A DNA stretch of 64,000 nt from Pseudanabaena sp. Chao 1811 (GCF_027942295.1 NZ_CP101416.1:1364001-1428000), one strand, 5' to 3'; counted from the first letter of the stretch, positions 9,442 to 18,492 are shown. Program-made: numbers and translations. The notes: generated by a model not told the origin, from the letters alone.

Positions 9442-10416
9442 ATGTCACTGTTTGATTGGTTTGCTGAAACACGCTCTCGTGCTAGTGAAGCATATCGCCG
9501 CAAAACCCCTAATTTAAATCAAGACTCTCAAGAACGCGAAATTCCTGATGGTTTGTGGCACAAATGTTCGAGTTGTGGCGCTTTGACCTATGTCAAGGAC
9601 TTGAAAACTAATTTGATGGTTTGTCCTGAATGTGGTCATCATAATCAAGTTAATGCCTATGAGCGCATAGCCCAACTAATCGACGCAGGCACATGGGAAG
9701 AGATGGATGCAGATTTAACTTCCTGCGATCCTCTAGGTTTTAAAGATCGCAAGCCCTATATCGATCGCATCAAAGAATATCGGCAAAAAACAGGCTTAAG
9801 TGATGGGGTGATCACGGGTACTGGCAAGATCGATGGTTGTGACGCAGCTCTTGCAGTAATGGATTTCCGCTTTATGGGCGGCAGCATGGGATCTGTCGTC
9901 GGGGAAAAGATCACCCGTATGCTCGAAACTGCGACAGCGAAGCGTTATCCTGCTTTGATTTTCTGTGCGTCAGGTGGGGCGCGGATGCAGGAAGGAATTT
10001 TGAGCTTAATGCAAATGGCAAAGACTTCGGCGGCTCTTGAGCGCCATCGTCAAGCAAATCTTTTATATATTCCCATTTTGACAAATCCGACAACGGGCGG
10101 CGTAACCGCAAGCTTTGCGATGCTTGGGGATTTGATTTTAGCTGAGCCGAAGGCATTAATTGGTTTCACAGGTCGTCGCGTCATTGAGCAAACCCTGAAG
10201 CAAAAAATTCCCGAAGGTTTTCAATCAGCGGAATATTTGCTCGATCACGGTTTTGTGGATGCAGTTGTACCAAGAACTAAGCTGAAGCAAAGTCTTGCCA
10301 TGATTTTAAAAATGCACCAACCTCAAGCCGATATTGCCAGTGATCGCCATCTTAATGGTGCTGTTAAGTCGGGAATTGATATTGCGTCCGAGACAAGCTT
10401 AGCTTCTGAGGTTTAG
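9442..10416 (+). CDS. accD: Acetyl-CoA carboxylase carboxyltransferase, beta subunit
   Basis: AccD with AccA transfers carboxyl from biotin to acetyl-CoA, the first step of fatty-acid synthesis. The 324-residue protein has the four-cysteine zinc ribbon KCSSCG...VCPECGHH (residues ~34-60), the start [11 protein letters not shown], and the crotonase-like core with [28 protein letters not shown] and [17 protein letters not shown]. Length is normal. It is monocistronic here; the next gene is convergent and only 5 bp away, with no room for a separate terminator. Confidence 0.97.
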   Translation: MSLFDWFAETRSRASEAYRRKTPNLNQDSQEREIPDGLWHKCSSCGALTYVKDLKTNLMVCPECGHHNQVNAYERIAQLIDAGTWEEMDADLTSCDPLGFKDRKPYIDRIKEYRQKTGLSDGVITGTGKIDGCDAALAVMDFRFMGGSMGSVVGEKITRMLETATAKRYPALIFCASGGARMQEGILSLMQMAKTSAALERHRQANLLYIPILTNPTTGGVTASFAMLGDLILAEPKALIGFTGRRVIEQTLKQKIPEGFQSAEYLLDHGFVDAVVPRTKLKQSLAMILKMHQPQADIASDRHLNGAVKSGIDIASETSLASEV

Positions 10417-10421
10417 CTCTA

Positions 10422-11468
10422 TCAATTAACTTCACAACCCCAAGAAGTGCGGACGGATTTAAAATGGGGTGGAGCAGGACAAGAGAACGAGTAACTGCAC
10501 CAAGTGAGCCTTTGAGGCGCATCTTGATCGATTTCAAGATTCATGGCAAGGCGTGGAGCCTCGATCGCTAGTTTAATAGCATTTTCTGGCTCACAAATTC
10601 CCCACTCGATCAGATTATTGACTGCGTTGATTAAGGGCAGCGTCGTACCTGAAAGCGTGCCATCGGGTAATCTCGCTGTGCCGTTTTGAATTGTAATTTG
10701 GCGATCGTCCCAAGGATAAGTGCCATCGGGCAAACCAAGGGGTGCAAGGGCATCACTGACCAGAAAAATTTGTTTTTTCATTCGATAGAGCAGTTTGATC
10801 GTTTCAGGCGACACATGAATGCCATCGGCGATTAATCCGCACCAAACCCGATCGCTTAATATTGCTTCACCCAATAGCCCCACATCGCGATGATGCAAAC
10901 TGGGCATCGCATTAAAGGCATGGGTGACCATCGTTGCGCCTTGGGCGATCGCCATTCGCGTTTGTTCTGCATTTGCCGTAGAGTGACCAAGACTAACGAT
11001 AATTTGGCGATCGCGTAAATATTGAATCGTTTCCCCTGATGGATCAAGTTCGGGTGCAAGAGTAACTAGTTTAATAATGTCGGTGTAATCACCTAATACC
11101 TGCCGTAATGTATCGAGATTAAGCGGTAATAGATGTTGTTGCGGATGTGCGCCCCGCTTATCGGGATGCAGAAAAGGTCCTTCGAGATGGACTCCTAAAA
11201 TTTTGGCTTCATGAGGATCGGGATTTTGCTTTTGATGGGCAATCGCTTTAGCTAGGAAAAATAGCGATCGATGGAACTGCTCAATAGAGGCTGTAACGAG
11301 AGTAGGCAAAAATCCATCTAGTCCCTGTTGATAGAGAAATCGACAAATCTCAGGTAACTTAGCAGCGCGATCGTCATTTAAATCGTTAAAAGGAATTCCT
11401 AATGCTCCATTAATTTGGAGGTCAATTGCACCTTGAGTAGAACAGATGATTTCACGTAAACCTGTCAT
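10422..11468 (-). CDS. nagA: N-acetylglucosamine-6-phosphate deacetylase
   Basis: NagA removes the acetyl group from GlcNAc-6-P in amino-sugar and cell-wall recycling. The amidohydrolase fold is visible: HLEGPFLHPDKRGAH, the metal/substrate histidines in SLGHSTANAEQ and THAFNAMPSLHHRD, LIADGIHVSPE, and the catalytic Asp in IFLVSDALAPLG. Length is 348, slightly short of the usual ~380; the N-terminus begins directly at the first beta strand (EIICSTQGAIDLQINGALGI) and lacks the usual HxH-bearing extension. The C-terminus carries an unusual short tail. It is convergent with accD. Confidence 0.9.
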   Translation of the reverse strand: MTGLREIICSTQGAIDLQINGALGIPFNDLNDDRAAKLPEICRFLYQQGLDGFLPTLVTASIEQFHRSLFFLAKAIAHQKQNPDPHEAKILGVHLEGPFLHPDKRGAHPQQHLLPLNLDTLRQVLGDYTDIIKLVTLAPELDPSGETIQYLRDRQIIVSLGHSTANAEQTRMAIAQGATMVTHAFNAMPSLHHRDVGLLGEAILSDRVWCGLIADGIHVSPETIKLLYRMKKQIFLVSDALAPLGLPDGTYPWDDRQITIQNGTARLPDGTLSGTTLPLINAVNNLIEWGICEPENAIKLAIEAPRLAMNLEIDQDAPQRLTWCSYSFSCPAPPHFKSVRTSWGCEVN

Positions 11469-11501
11469 GATTTCTCGCGATCGCTAATTATTTTCATCGA
11501 A

Positions 11502-11538
11502 CTAAGAGAGTGCACCCCAAAGGAGTACACTCTCTTAG
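11502..11538. terminator. Hairpin between divergent nagA and the Uma2 gene
   Basis: CTAAGAGAGTG pairs with CACTCTCTTAG; the interior (CACC..GGAGTA) can extend the stem imperfectly. It lies upstream of both divergent genes, so it is more likely a regulatory or repeat-derived structure than a terminator. Confidence 0.45.
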
Positions 11539-11601
11539 AATTGCTATAGGTTGAGCTATGATGATCTTAGATATCACTCCAACCTACCTAATTCTAAGCT
11601 T

Positions 11602-12186
11602 ATGACAGTTCAATTGCTTACGCAAAACCAGAATAAGTTGGCGAATAAGTTCCTCTTGACGACCCAGCAATATCACCTTATGCACGAAGCTGGTGTTTTC
11701 CAAGAGGGCGATCGCATTGAGCTAATTAACGGAGAAATTCAAACTCTGTCCCCAATTGGCAGAAAACACGCTACCTGTGTTGCTCGACTGAATGCAATAT
11801 TTACTAATCGTCTTTTTGGCAAGGCTATCATCTGGCCGCAAAACTCAATTCGCCTAAATGATAACTCTGAGCCACAACCAGATATTGCCATCTTGAAATT
11901 TCGTGAAGATTTCTATGCTGATGGATTGCCAACTCCAGAGGATATTTTATTAATCATCGAGGTTGCTGATAGTTCCGTTGATTATGATCGCGAAGTAAAA
12001 TCTCCTCTGTATGCGTCGGCGGGGATTCCTGAAATGTGGTTATTTGATGTGAATAAAAAAGCGATCGAGGGATATTCGCAACCATCGGCAAATGGATATA
12101 AGTTAATCAGACGTTACGATGAGAATGACACTCTATCAATTTTTGCTTTTCCCGATGTGACTTTTAATTGGAATGAAATGTTTTAA
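11602..12186 (+). CDS. Uma2-family (DUF820) protein, PD-(D/E)XK nuclease fold
   Basis: The 195-residue product is a Uma2/DUF820 protein, a family greatly expanded in cyanobacteria and predicted to carry a restriction-endonuclease-like fold. Visible are MHEAGVFQEGDRIELINGEI, the PDIAIL acidic strand, LLIIEVADSSVDYDREVKSPLYASAGIPEMW (given here as EVADSSVDYDRE and YASAGIPEMWLFD) and the C-terminal strand. The ATG at 11602 is preferred to an in-frame TTG at 11551 because homologues begin just before this point. Function is unknown; several members sit next to mobile DNA, as this one does. Confidence 0.88.
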   Translation: MTVQLLTQNQNKLANKFLLTTQQYHLMHEAGVFQEGDRIELINGEIQTLSPIGRKHATCVARLNAIFTNRLFGKAIIWPQNSIRLNDNSEPQPDIAILKFREDFYADGLPTPEDILLIIEVADSSVDYDREVKSPLYASAGIPEMWLFDVNKKAIEGYSQPSANGYKLIRRYDENDTLSIFAFPDVTFNWNEMF

Positions 12187-13354
12187 GGTATAGTTAGAAG
12201 TTTTTTTAGAGAAGATTCTGACAACCATTTTCTGGAACTAAAATTTCATGAGCCTTTGATTTTATCCTGAAAATATTCGTATATTTCCAATAAAAATTTA
12301 AAATATTTGTTCTTAAACTGAGGTTCTATATCAGCCTCTATATTCTCATTATATGAATAAGGACTGCATTCATCAGAATTGAAATTATATTCATTGTAAG
12401 TTTCCGCACGAATACAGAAGCTCGTAAACTCTCGTAAATTATGAATTGGTGCAAGCGACATAGGCGAAAGAACACCATTATCAGAAGAAAATTTTAACTG
12501 TGGAATTATTTTTCCATTGTATGATCTCGAAGATAGTAATCGTCCAGCGTGGAGATATTTAGAACGGTCATTATATAACGCCTTAATCAGGCTAGCAATG
12601 TTAGTTCCATTATGACGTTCCATAAATTCTACAACGCGAGATGATATGCGATGCTGTGGTTGACTACAAGTAGGACAATTCGATGGAGGGGAGACATTGA
12701 TTAAAGAAAGGACTTCAACTGATGAAATGTAAAGAACCATTGCTATTTCAGATATAGATTCTGTTTGCGAATAAAAATAATATCGCTCTTGGAAAGAACG
12801 CGCTGAGTGAAAGTGATGGCAAGCATCTAAAATTAATTGTTTATTCTTATTTATATTGCTTTGAACTATATCTTCAATAAGTTTTAAGCAGTGGTCAGGT
12901 AACATAAGCTTATTTTCTACGATTGGATATCCATCAAGCCAATCATGATTAAGTATTGATTTTCTTGGTTGAGGATAGTTAAGTAAGGTCACACATTTTC
13001 TAGGCTTGCCTATGTCAAAGAAAAGATTTGTGAATGCTGATAGTACATCCAAAATAGGGCGTGCATAGAGCATAAACTGATGATTTGCATCAGCATCATC
13101 GAAAGCTTGAATTTTAATTTGTAAATCAGTCTTATGGAGATTTTGAGAAAGAAAGGAGAATATGTTGGTCTTTTGTGCATCATGTGTAAGGAGAGAGAAT
13201 ACTTCTAAGCTTTGGCAACTCTAGAATTGAAAACCGTAAGGAACAATTATCTCGGCAGAAACATAAAGCTCATATTCAGAAGCATTCTCAGCGACTCTTA
13301 CACAATGTTTTGAAATTTATCCACAGGAAATTCTGTTTTATCAAAAACATCCTC

Positions 13355-13362
13355 AAAAACAA
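13355..13362. repeat. Left target-site duplication of the IS
   Basis: AAAAACAA immediately precedes the left terminal inverted repeat and is repeated exactly after the right end. Eight bp is a usual duplication length for IS1-family insertion. Confidence 0.92.
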
Positions 13363-14429
13363 GGCACTGGTCAGTAAATTAGTGGCATGAGAAAATAGAA
13401 GCAGAGCCAAGGAGAAAGCCATGGAATGCCCCCACTGCCAAAGCCAAAAGACAATCAAAAACGGCAAACATCACCACCAAGACGGAAAAGTTGTTCAGAA
13501 TTATTTATGTAAAGGATGCGGCAAGAGATTCAGTGAAAGGACAGGAACGCCAATGTCAAGGCTGAGAACACCAGCAAGTGTAGTGTCCTTAGCGATGAAG
13601 ATGAGGAGTGAAGGGATGGGAATCAGAGCTAGTGGGAGAGTACTGGAAAAATCCCATGTCAGCATCATGAGATGGGAGCAAAAATTAGCAGTCCAATCCC
13701 AACAATGGAGTCCATCCGCCCCAACAGGAGGAGATGTCACAATCGAGGGCGATGAAGTTTATACTCACGTAGGCGAGAACCTTTCCCCCCAGTGAGTCAA
13801 AAGGCTGGACAGTGACATTCATTGAGCGTAAGAGTCGCTATTGGATTGAAGCAAGAGCAGGACTCAAAAATACTGAACTATTTGCTAAAGCCACAGAAAC
13901 AGCATGGCAATGGGCAAAAATGAGTCAATACATCCGATGGTTTACTGATGGCGAAAGACGCTATGCTCAGCAACTGTGGCAAAGGGCAAGTGTGCACCTC
14001 AAATCCACCGAAGTAAGCCGTGAGTATGGACATCGCAAGGTATGGCGACATGGCTTAGAAGTTGCGATCAAAATCAAGGGTTCACAGGGAAATCGTCGGG
14101 TCGAATGGCTCAAACCTGAGCATCCCTATACGGCTATTAGCGACAAGTGTGACATTCATGCCAATCACAATGAAGCTAACAACAGTGCTTTGAGAAGGAG
14201 ATGTAGTGCTTATCGTCGCAGACAGAACCTGTATGCGAAAAATACCAAAGGATTACAACGAGCAGTCACTGTGCAAAGACTAGTTCACAACTGGGTGAGA
14301 CCTCATGTGGGCTTGGGTAAGAATAAGACTCCTGCTATGGCGATCGGACTTTTTTATCGTCCCGTTTCTATGCTGGAATTATTATCCTCTAGGGGATTTC
14401 ATTGTCTCACTAATTAACTCACCAGTGCC
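13363..14429 (+). mobile_element. Complete IS1-family-like insertion sequence, 1067 bp
   Basis: The element is bounded by 22-bp terminal inverted repeats starting GGCACTGGT (13363-13384 and 14408-14429, 20 of 22 matching) and by an exact 8-bp target duplication AAAAACAA. It encodes an InsA-like zinc-finger/HTH part and an InsB-like DDE transposase part in two frames. It sits inside the HEPN-like gene in the opposite orientation. The near-perfect ends and exact duplication indicate a fairly recent insertion. Confidence 0.93.
13421..14417 (+). CDS. IS1-like transposase in two frames (InsA/InsB type), frameshift at a C6 run
   Basis: Frame one (13421-13795) encodes an N-terminal zinc finger (CPHCQ...CKGCGKRF), a helix-turn-helix region (GIRASGRVLEKSHVSIMRWE) and the first catalytic acidic segment VTIEGDEVYTHVGEN. 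The following frame (to 14417) encodes TVTFIERKSRYWIEARAG, RWFTDGERRY with the second Asp, and a C-terminal region with SALRRRCSAYRRR. Joining requires a +1 (or -2) shift at CCCCCC, 13785-13790; one C fewer would give a single frame. This may be programmed recoding, as IS1 uses (there by -1), or a disabling indel. Start ATG 13421 follows GGAGAAAGCC, a good ribosome site. Confidence 0.85.
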
Positions 14430-14437
14430 AAAAACAA
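14430..14437. repeat. Right target-site duplication of the IS
   Basis: AAAAACAA follows the right inverted repeat directly and equals the left copy. Reading the minus strand through this copy into 13354 restores the interrupted gene's frame. Confidence 0.92.
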
Positions 14438-14733
14438 CACTTTCAATAATTCCTTTTCTTTTATACATAATCCCAATATGGATCGTAAAAGAAAGAGCAA
14501 TGTCTGCGTAACCAAAATAGATTACACGACGAGATCCGTCTTTCCTTGGACTATATTGCCACGCCAACTTCCCAAATTCTAAGCGTAATGTAGCCCAAAG
14601 CGCACGAAGAAATCGATTACTACATGATTCATCAACAGGCTTGTTTTTTAGGGGTATTGCAATACTTTTCATTGAATAAGTAGTAATGGATAATTTATTA
14701 AAGCAAATAGAAATCTAGTATCAAGTAAAATAG

Positions 14734-15006
14734 TTATATTTTCTTATTTGAATGAATACTCCAACCACGAATTGGATTAACTTCATTTGCTAAAATCTCT
14801 TCATCTCTCTCTGAAATATCCTTTTCATTGGAAGCACCCAAACCTGCAATTGACAGTAAAAAACTGTTGTAAGGCAGATCTACTGTTGTCTCAACAGTCT
14901 TATAGCGAAGATAGCCGATAAAAGTGACAAGCTCAGGGAAAGAATCCTCTGGCAAGTTATCAATTAACTCAATAATCTGCTGTCGCGTTGGAGTTAGAGT
15001 ATTCAT
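14734..15006 (-). CDS. Orphan antitoxin-like protein (DUF2281-style)
   Basis: A 90-residue acidic protein with N-terminal helix TRQQIIELIDNLPEDSFPELVTFIGYL and the C-terminal motif FLLSIAGLGASNEKDISERDEEILANEVNPIRGW (quoted in parts: FLLSIAGLG, SERDEEILANEV, PIRGWS). Such proteins are common in cyanobacteria just ahead of PIN/VapC-type toxin genes. No toxin follows here; downstream (62 bp) is the dead HEPN-like gene on the same strand. The ATG at 15006 is preferred to TTG at 15012. The antitoxin role is inferred from the family pattern only. Confidence 0.6.
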   Translation of the reverse strand: MNTLTPTRQQIIELIDNLPEDSFPELVTFIGYLRYKTVETTVDLPYNSFLLSIAGLGASNEKDISERDEEILANEVNPIRGWSIHSNKKI

Positions 15007-15084
15007 AAGCAAATATGAAAGATACTCATCATATTTTAGCTACAAGATTAGGCGATCGCAATTTTGGCTAGCTGATTTCATAAA

Positions 15085-15220
15085 AAGGCGATCGCTTTGA
15101 GCTTTTAGAAAACTCATAGCGATCGCCTCTTAGTTTATAGATTTTGCTAATTTACTGACGAGAAATCAAGCAAATATTGATTACACAACTGCTTGGTTCG
15201 CATATTACTGTAGAGCACGC
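15085..15220. repeat. Stray duplicate of the ycf23 3' end and its terminator
   Basis: This segment matches 18493-18640 at roughly 90% over its core: a HIP1-armed hairpin (AAGGCGATCGCT...AGCGATCGCCTC), then TTAGTTTATRGATTTTGCTAA and TGATTACACAAC, then the last codons of ycf23 in minus-strand sense (ANQAVV, stop). Further 5' coding sequence is mostly deleted. It lies in the 331-bp gap between the antitoxin-like gene and the membrane protein gene; the rest of that gap shows nothing else. Confidence 0.8.
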
Positions 15221-15343
15221 TTAGAAATGCTTATGCTTGAGATCAGTACTATTAAAAACATCCCATTAAAAATATTTCAACAGGATATTTTTCCAAATTT
15301 GTCATAATAGTGACATTAGCACTAAGCAATTCTAATACTTTCT

Positions 15344-16054
15344 TTATGCTTGGCTATGACCGTTATAGTTGGTTCTTTGAGTGTGCAGACTGCGAGCACC
15401 AACGCTTGCTCCAACCATTGCTGCCGCAAGTCCTAACAATGAGCCAAAAGTAAAAGCCCAACTAGCCTTAGATCCATTAGAAGCAACTTCACGTGTTTGT
15501 TGAGCGCTCAGAGTAGGTATCGGGCTTGGTGTTGCTCTAGTATTTTGTGTGTCACTTCCAGAAGGATTACTATTCCTTACATCAGGAAGAGTAATTCCAT
15601 TTTGTTGGACTTGATTAGCAATCTTATCTGCATTAGCAGCCGCCAACCCAAAAGCACCAGTGACTCCAATAGCTACTAACAAAGAGCTAATTGCTAAAGT
15701 TGTTGCCCAGAGAATTGCTCCATTAAGAGCAGCCGTACTCCGATTGACCGATCCGAAAGATCTCGCGGTTACCCAACCACCAATAAATAGAGAAATAAAT
15801 AGACTAATGATTGTCCAGACACCAACGGATTGAGCAACATCACCTGAGTCAGAGCGAGGTGCACCCGAACCTGCAATATTGCCAAAGCCCAGTGCAGCAC
15901 CGATCGCACTTAGTAATAATTGAGAGCTTATGGCTACCATTAATCCTGCGATGATTGCGCCCCAATGAACGCGATCGCTAAACTCTGTAGCACCATTACC
16001 ATTATTATTACGACGATCTGTAAAAACTTCTTCTGACTGATTAGTACGAATCAT
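15344..16054 (-). CDS. Conserved membrane protein of unknown function, four predicted helices
   Basis: The 236-residue product has a soluble N-terminus (1-28), then helices near VHWGAIIAGLMVAISSQLLL, VWTIISLFISLFIGGWV, LNGAILWATTLAISSLLVAIG and, after a Ser/Thr/Pro-rich loop (residues ~150-190), ASWAFTFGSLLGLAAAMVGA. The WGAI.AG and FIGGWVTARS pattern is typical of small bacterial envelope proteins with no assigned role. It stands alone between two repeat-rich gaps, with no operon partner. Function not recognised. Confidence 0.7.
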   Translation of the reverse strand: MIRTNQSEEVFTDRRNNNGNGATEFSDRVHWGAIIAGLMVAISSQLLLSAIGAALGFGNIAGSGAPRSDSGDVAQSVGVWTIISLFISLFIGGWVTARSFGSVNRSTAALNGAILWATTLAISSLLVAIGVTGAFGLAAANADKIANQVQQNGITLPDVRNSNPSGSDTQNTRATPSPIPTLSAQQTREVASNGSKASWAFTFGSLLGLAAAMVGASVGARSLHTQRTNYNGHSQA

Positions 16055-16100
16055 GATTTTTTCCTGTTGTTTGGGCGTTTAATTTGAATTTTGCTCTTAC

Positions 16101-16131
16101 AAGCTTTGAATTCATAGAAAATTCAAAGCTT
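16101..16131. terminator. Hairpin with T tract upstream of the membrane protein gene
   Basis: AAGCTTTGAATT pairs with AATTCAAAGCTT, followed by TTTTT on the plus strand. It looks like a plus-strand terminator, yet no plus-strand gene ends here. Confidence 0.5.
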
Positions 16132-16621
16132 TTTTGATCATCTTTTGGACAGTTATTTCGTTTCTGCTCAGCTTTGATTTCATGCTGAAGGATTACTGTG
16201 TTGATGATCCCGAAGTTCTTTTCATCATCTTCGAGAAAGTTTTCTAAACGATGGGAGATTTCTCGATCATGAGAGGCTTCAATTAAATACTCCTTAAATA
16301 GTGATTAAGAGAAGTTCTCTATGCAAACATCATGACAAGAGGCTATTTGACTTCGTGAGTGATTTGATTAACCTAATTCATTACGAAACAAACTGTAGTA
16401 AAACTGTAATAGAATTTTCACTTCAAACGGCTCCCTTAATTTCTCAAGGACTCTCTTATAGGTGGTGAGTGGCGATCGCGGATAAGTTTAGGTAGGAAAT
16501 TCCTTTATGGAGGGGTAGAGTAATCTTGTCAGTTTGATAGATCCGCTTATAGGGGGAAGGGAAAGTCTCACCTAACTGTTATAGTCCATAAGCTTGAGTT
16601 CTAAGTAGCTCAGCATAGTTA

Positions 16622-16688
16622 TAAACTAAAACCAAATTACCGTGCTACCTGCTACGCGGGCGGTACGGCAATCTGGTTTTTAAGTTTA
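16622..16688. repeat. Imperfect long inverted repeat with GC-rich centre
   Basis: TAAACTAAAACCAAATTACC on the left pairs, with a few mismatches, with GGCAATCTGGTTTTTAAGTT on the right; the centre is GCTACGCGGGCGGTAC. It is structurally like the hairpin at 19461-19527, which has the same AAAACCAA outer arm sequence. Confidence 0.65.
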
Positions 16689-16776
16689 CTTGGGTTGAGA
16701 AAGTGTACATAAGCAGGCTTTCATCCTAACCGTTTACCATATTTCCCAACTTTAAACCAATAGGAAAACGACAGAG

Positions 16777-17763
16777 ATGAATACGCGACTCATCATCAAC
16801 CCCACTTCTGGTCCTGCTGACAAGCCCGATCTATCAACTGAAATTGTTGAGGCTTTGCAAAATCAAGGCATTAAAGCTGAACTTTGCACAACTTCTCCCG
16901 ATGAAGATGGTGAGGGACTTGCGGCTGAGGCGGCTAAAGCAGGTGCTAAGCTTGTGATTGTAGCGGGAGGTGATGGCACGATTGAAGCCGTAGCGCGAGG
17001 GTTAATGCATACTCAAACTGTGTTAGGCATTATTCCGATGGGAACACGTAATAATATTGCCGCTAGCTTAGATATTCCCAACGATTTATCTCAAGCCATT
17101 CAGACTCTGGTAGAGGGAGTGCGTGGTCGGTTTGATATGGGCAAGGCAAACAATCATTACTTTGTGGAAGTAGTAGGCGTAGGGCTAGAAGCTACACTCT
17201 TTCCTTGGGGAGATGAAGTTAAAGAAGGAATCAAGAACAATTATTGGGCTGCTTTTAAGAGTTTCTTCTCAGGTATCCAAGCTTTTTTGCAATTTAAACA
17301 GCACCGCTTAGTCCTGCGCCTTGATGGCAGACGGATGCGTCGTTTACGCATCTTGCAAGTCAATATCTGCAACAGTCCCCGCTATGGGGTGCAATTTGCC
17401 CTAGCGCCTGACGCAAAAATGAATGATGGCAAGCTGGACGTAATATATATTGATAACCCCTCCAAATGGGATCATCTCCTTCACTTCTTTAAAGCTATGC
17501 GGGGTGAACGCCTTCCCCATGAGCGGCTCAATATTCATCGAGCGGCTAAAATTGAGATTAAGAGTTATCCACCATTAGAAGTTCATGCTGATGGACAGTA
17601 TCTAGGCGTTACCCCCATCACTGTGGAAGTGATTCCAGACGCTCTTTGGATTTGTGTACCCACGCCTGAGTTGCTATTAAAGTTCGCTGACGAAAATAAT
17701 AGTTATGGTGTGACAGAGCAATCTGGCAGCATTTCCACCGATCACCCACCAATCTCTGTTTAA
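16777..17763 (+). CDS. Diacylglycerol-kinase-family lipid kinase (YegS/BmrU-like)
   Basis: The 328-residue protein begins MNTRLIINPTSGPADK and has the catalytic nucleotide loop VIVAGGDGTIEAVARGL, GIIPMGTRNNIAASL, and the C-terminal lipid-side domain with APDAKMNDGKLDVIYI and EVHADGQYLG. These are the DAGK catalytic-domain signatures; the physiological lipid in cyanobacteria is uncertain. Its 3' end overlaps by 4 bp the facing PAP2 phosphatase gene, a lipid kinase opposite a lipid phosphatase. No terminator separates them. Confidence 0.9.
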   Translation: MNTRLIINPTSGPADKPDLSTEIVEALQNQGIKAELCTTSPDEDGEGLAAEAAKAGAKLVIVAGGDGTIEAVARGLMHTQTVLGIIPMGTRNNIAASLDIPNDLSQAIQTLVEGVRGRFDMGKANNHYFVEVVGVGLEATLFPWGDEVKEGIKNNYWAAFKSFFSGIQAFLQFKQHRLVLRLDGRRMRRLRILQVNICNSPRYGVQFALAPDAKMNDGKLDVIYIDNPSKWDHLLHFFKAMRGERLPHERLNIHRAAKIEIKSYPPLEVHADGQYLGVTPITVEVIPDALWICVPTPELLLKFADENNSYGVTEQSGSISTDHPPISV

Positions 17764-18431
17764 GTTCCACTGATTTGAACTAGTCCGTATAAGCATGAGG
17801 CAAGCCAGATGCCGCCTGCAACCCATCCACTCAGGACATCTGTTGGCCAATGCACCCCAAAATACACTCGACTAAAGCCCACTCCCAAGGTTAGAAATAC
17901 TGCCAAGGGAGCAGTAAGCCATAAAGGAATACTTAGAGACTGCTCCAAGATCGCCGCCAATAAACCGTAAAAGGAAATGGCACTCATGGAATGACCGCTA
18001 GGATAACTGTAATCCATCAGACGTTTAGAAGAAGCCCAGAGATCAGGTCGTTTACGTCGGAAGAAAGACTTAAAAATGCCGTTAAGCAACCATGAACCGC
18101 TTAGCCCGATCGCTAAAATTAGAGCTGGAATTGCCTCGTCACGATAAATAAGAATTCCTGCGATCGCCATGAGTACAGGAATGGTTATTTCGCCCTGAGC
18201 CATTAAAGTTAGAACCATCATGTATCGATCTAGGGTTGGATTAGACCATTCTTTGAGAGTTAGCAAGCAGGACTCTTCAAAGGGGAGCAACCAATCCCAT
18301 AGAAGGAAGCGAGCAATGAAAACACCTAGCGCTAAAACGAGTGTACCTGCTAGCAAACCTGCCAGCAGATAGGGAATAAAAGCAATGAGTGATTGGAATA
18401 TCCAGTAAAGGCGAGTGCTAATTTGCGCCAT
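17760..18431 (-). CDS. PAP2-family membrane phosphatase
   Basis: This is a membrane phosphatase with the three PAP2 signatures: FKSFFRRKRPDLW (KX6RP), YPSGHSMSA (PSGH) and SRVYFGVHWPTDVLSGW (SRX5HX3D). Hydrophobic helices fill the remaining ~220 residues. Likely substrates are phosphatidate, undecaprenyl-pyrophosphate or similar lipid phosphates. The ATG at 18431 has AAGGAG 8 bases ahead, so it is chosen over the TTG at 18437. Confidence 0.9.
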   Translation of the reverse strand: MAQISTRLYWIFQSLIAFIPYLLAGLLAGTLVLALGVFIARFLLWDWLLPFEESCLLTLKEWSNPTLDRYMMVLTLMAQGEITIPVLMAIAGILIYRDEAIPALILAIGLSGSWLLNGIFKSFFRRKRPDLWASSKRLMDYSYPSGHSMSAISFYGLLAAILEQSLSIPLWLTAPLAVFLTLGVGFSRVYFGVHWPTDVLSGWVAGGIWLASCLYGLVQISGT

Positions 18432-18492
18432 CAGCAATCTCCTTAATGTAATTTATAGCTATTGTAGGCTGTTCATTGTCTTCTAGTTGAGA

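Larger units (their letters stand above)
12246..14672 (-). pseudogene. Dead HEPN-domain-like gene, split by an IS and carrying a frameshift and a nonsense codon
   Basis: Removing the IS and one 8-bp target copy joins two minus-strand pieces: codons from ATG at 14672 to 14430, continuing at 13354. The joined reading then needs one added base near 13310 (frame passes from ..FPVDKF to SKHCVRVAENASEYEL) and reads through a TAG at 13221-13223 into the long 12246-13073 frame. The restored gene would be 1353 bp, about 450 residues. The C-terminal part has SSVEVLSL and IKALYNDRSKYLHAGRL, containing an RX4H motif and the LY..RS...H pattern of Apea-like HEPN domains. A CPTCSQPQH segment could bind metal. 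Exact family not recognised. Three independent lesions mean the gene is not functional as sequenced. An intact start at 13073 gives a 275-residue leftover frame. Confidence 0.8.
16055..16776. other. 722-bp intergenic region between divergent genes
   Basis: No gene was found. It contains a hairpin at 16101-16131 and a long imperfect inverted repeat at 16622-16688 (listed separately). A HIP1 copy lies near 16475. No tRNA or recognisable small RNA was seen. Confidence 0.6.

Noticed and set aside
14305-14511. Plus-strand 68-residue frame across the IS right end
   Set aside because: It runs from transposase sequence out of frame into the disrupted gene; no ribosome site or family match.
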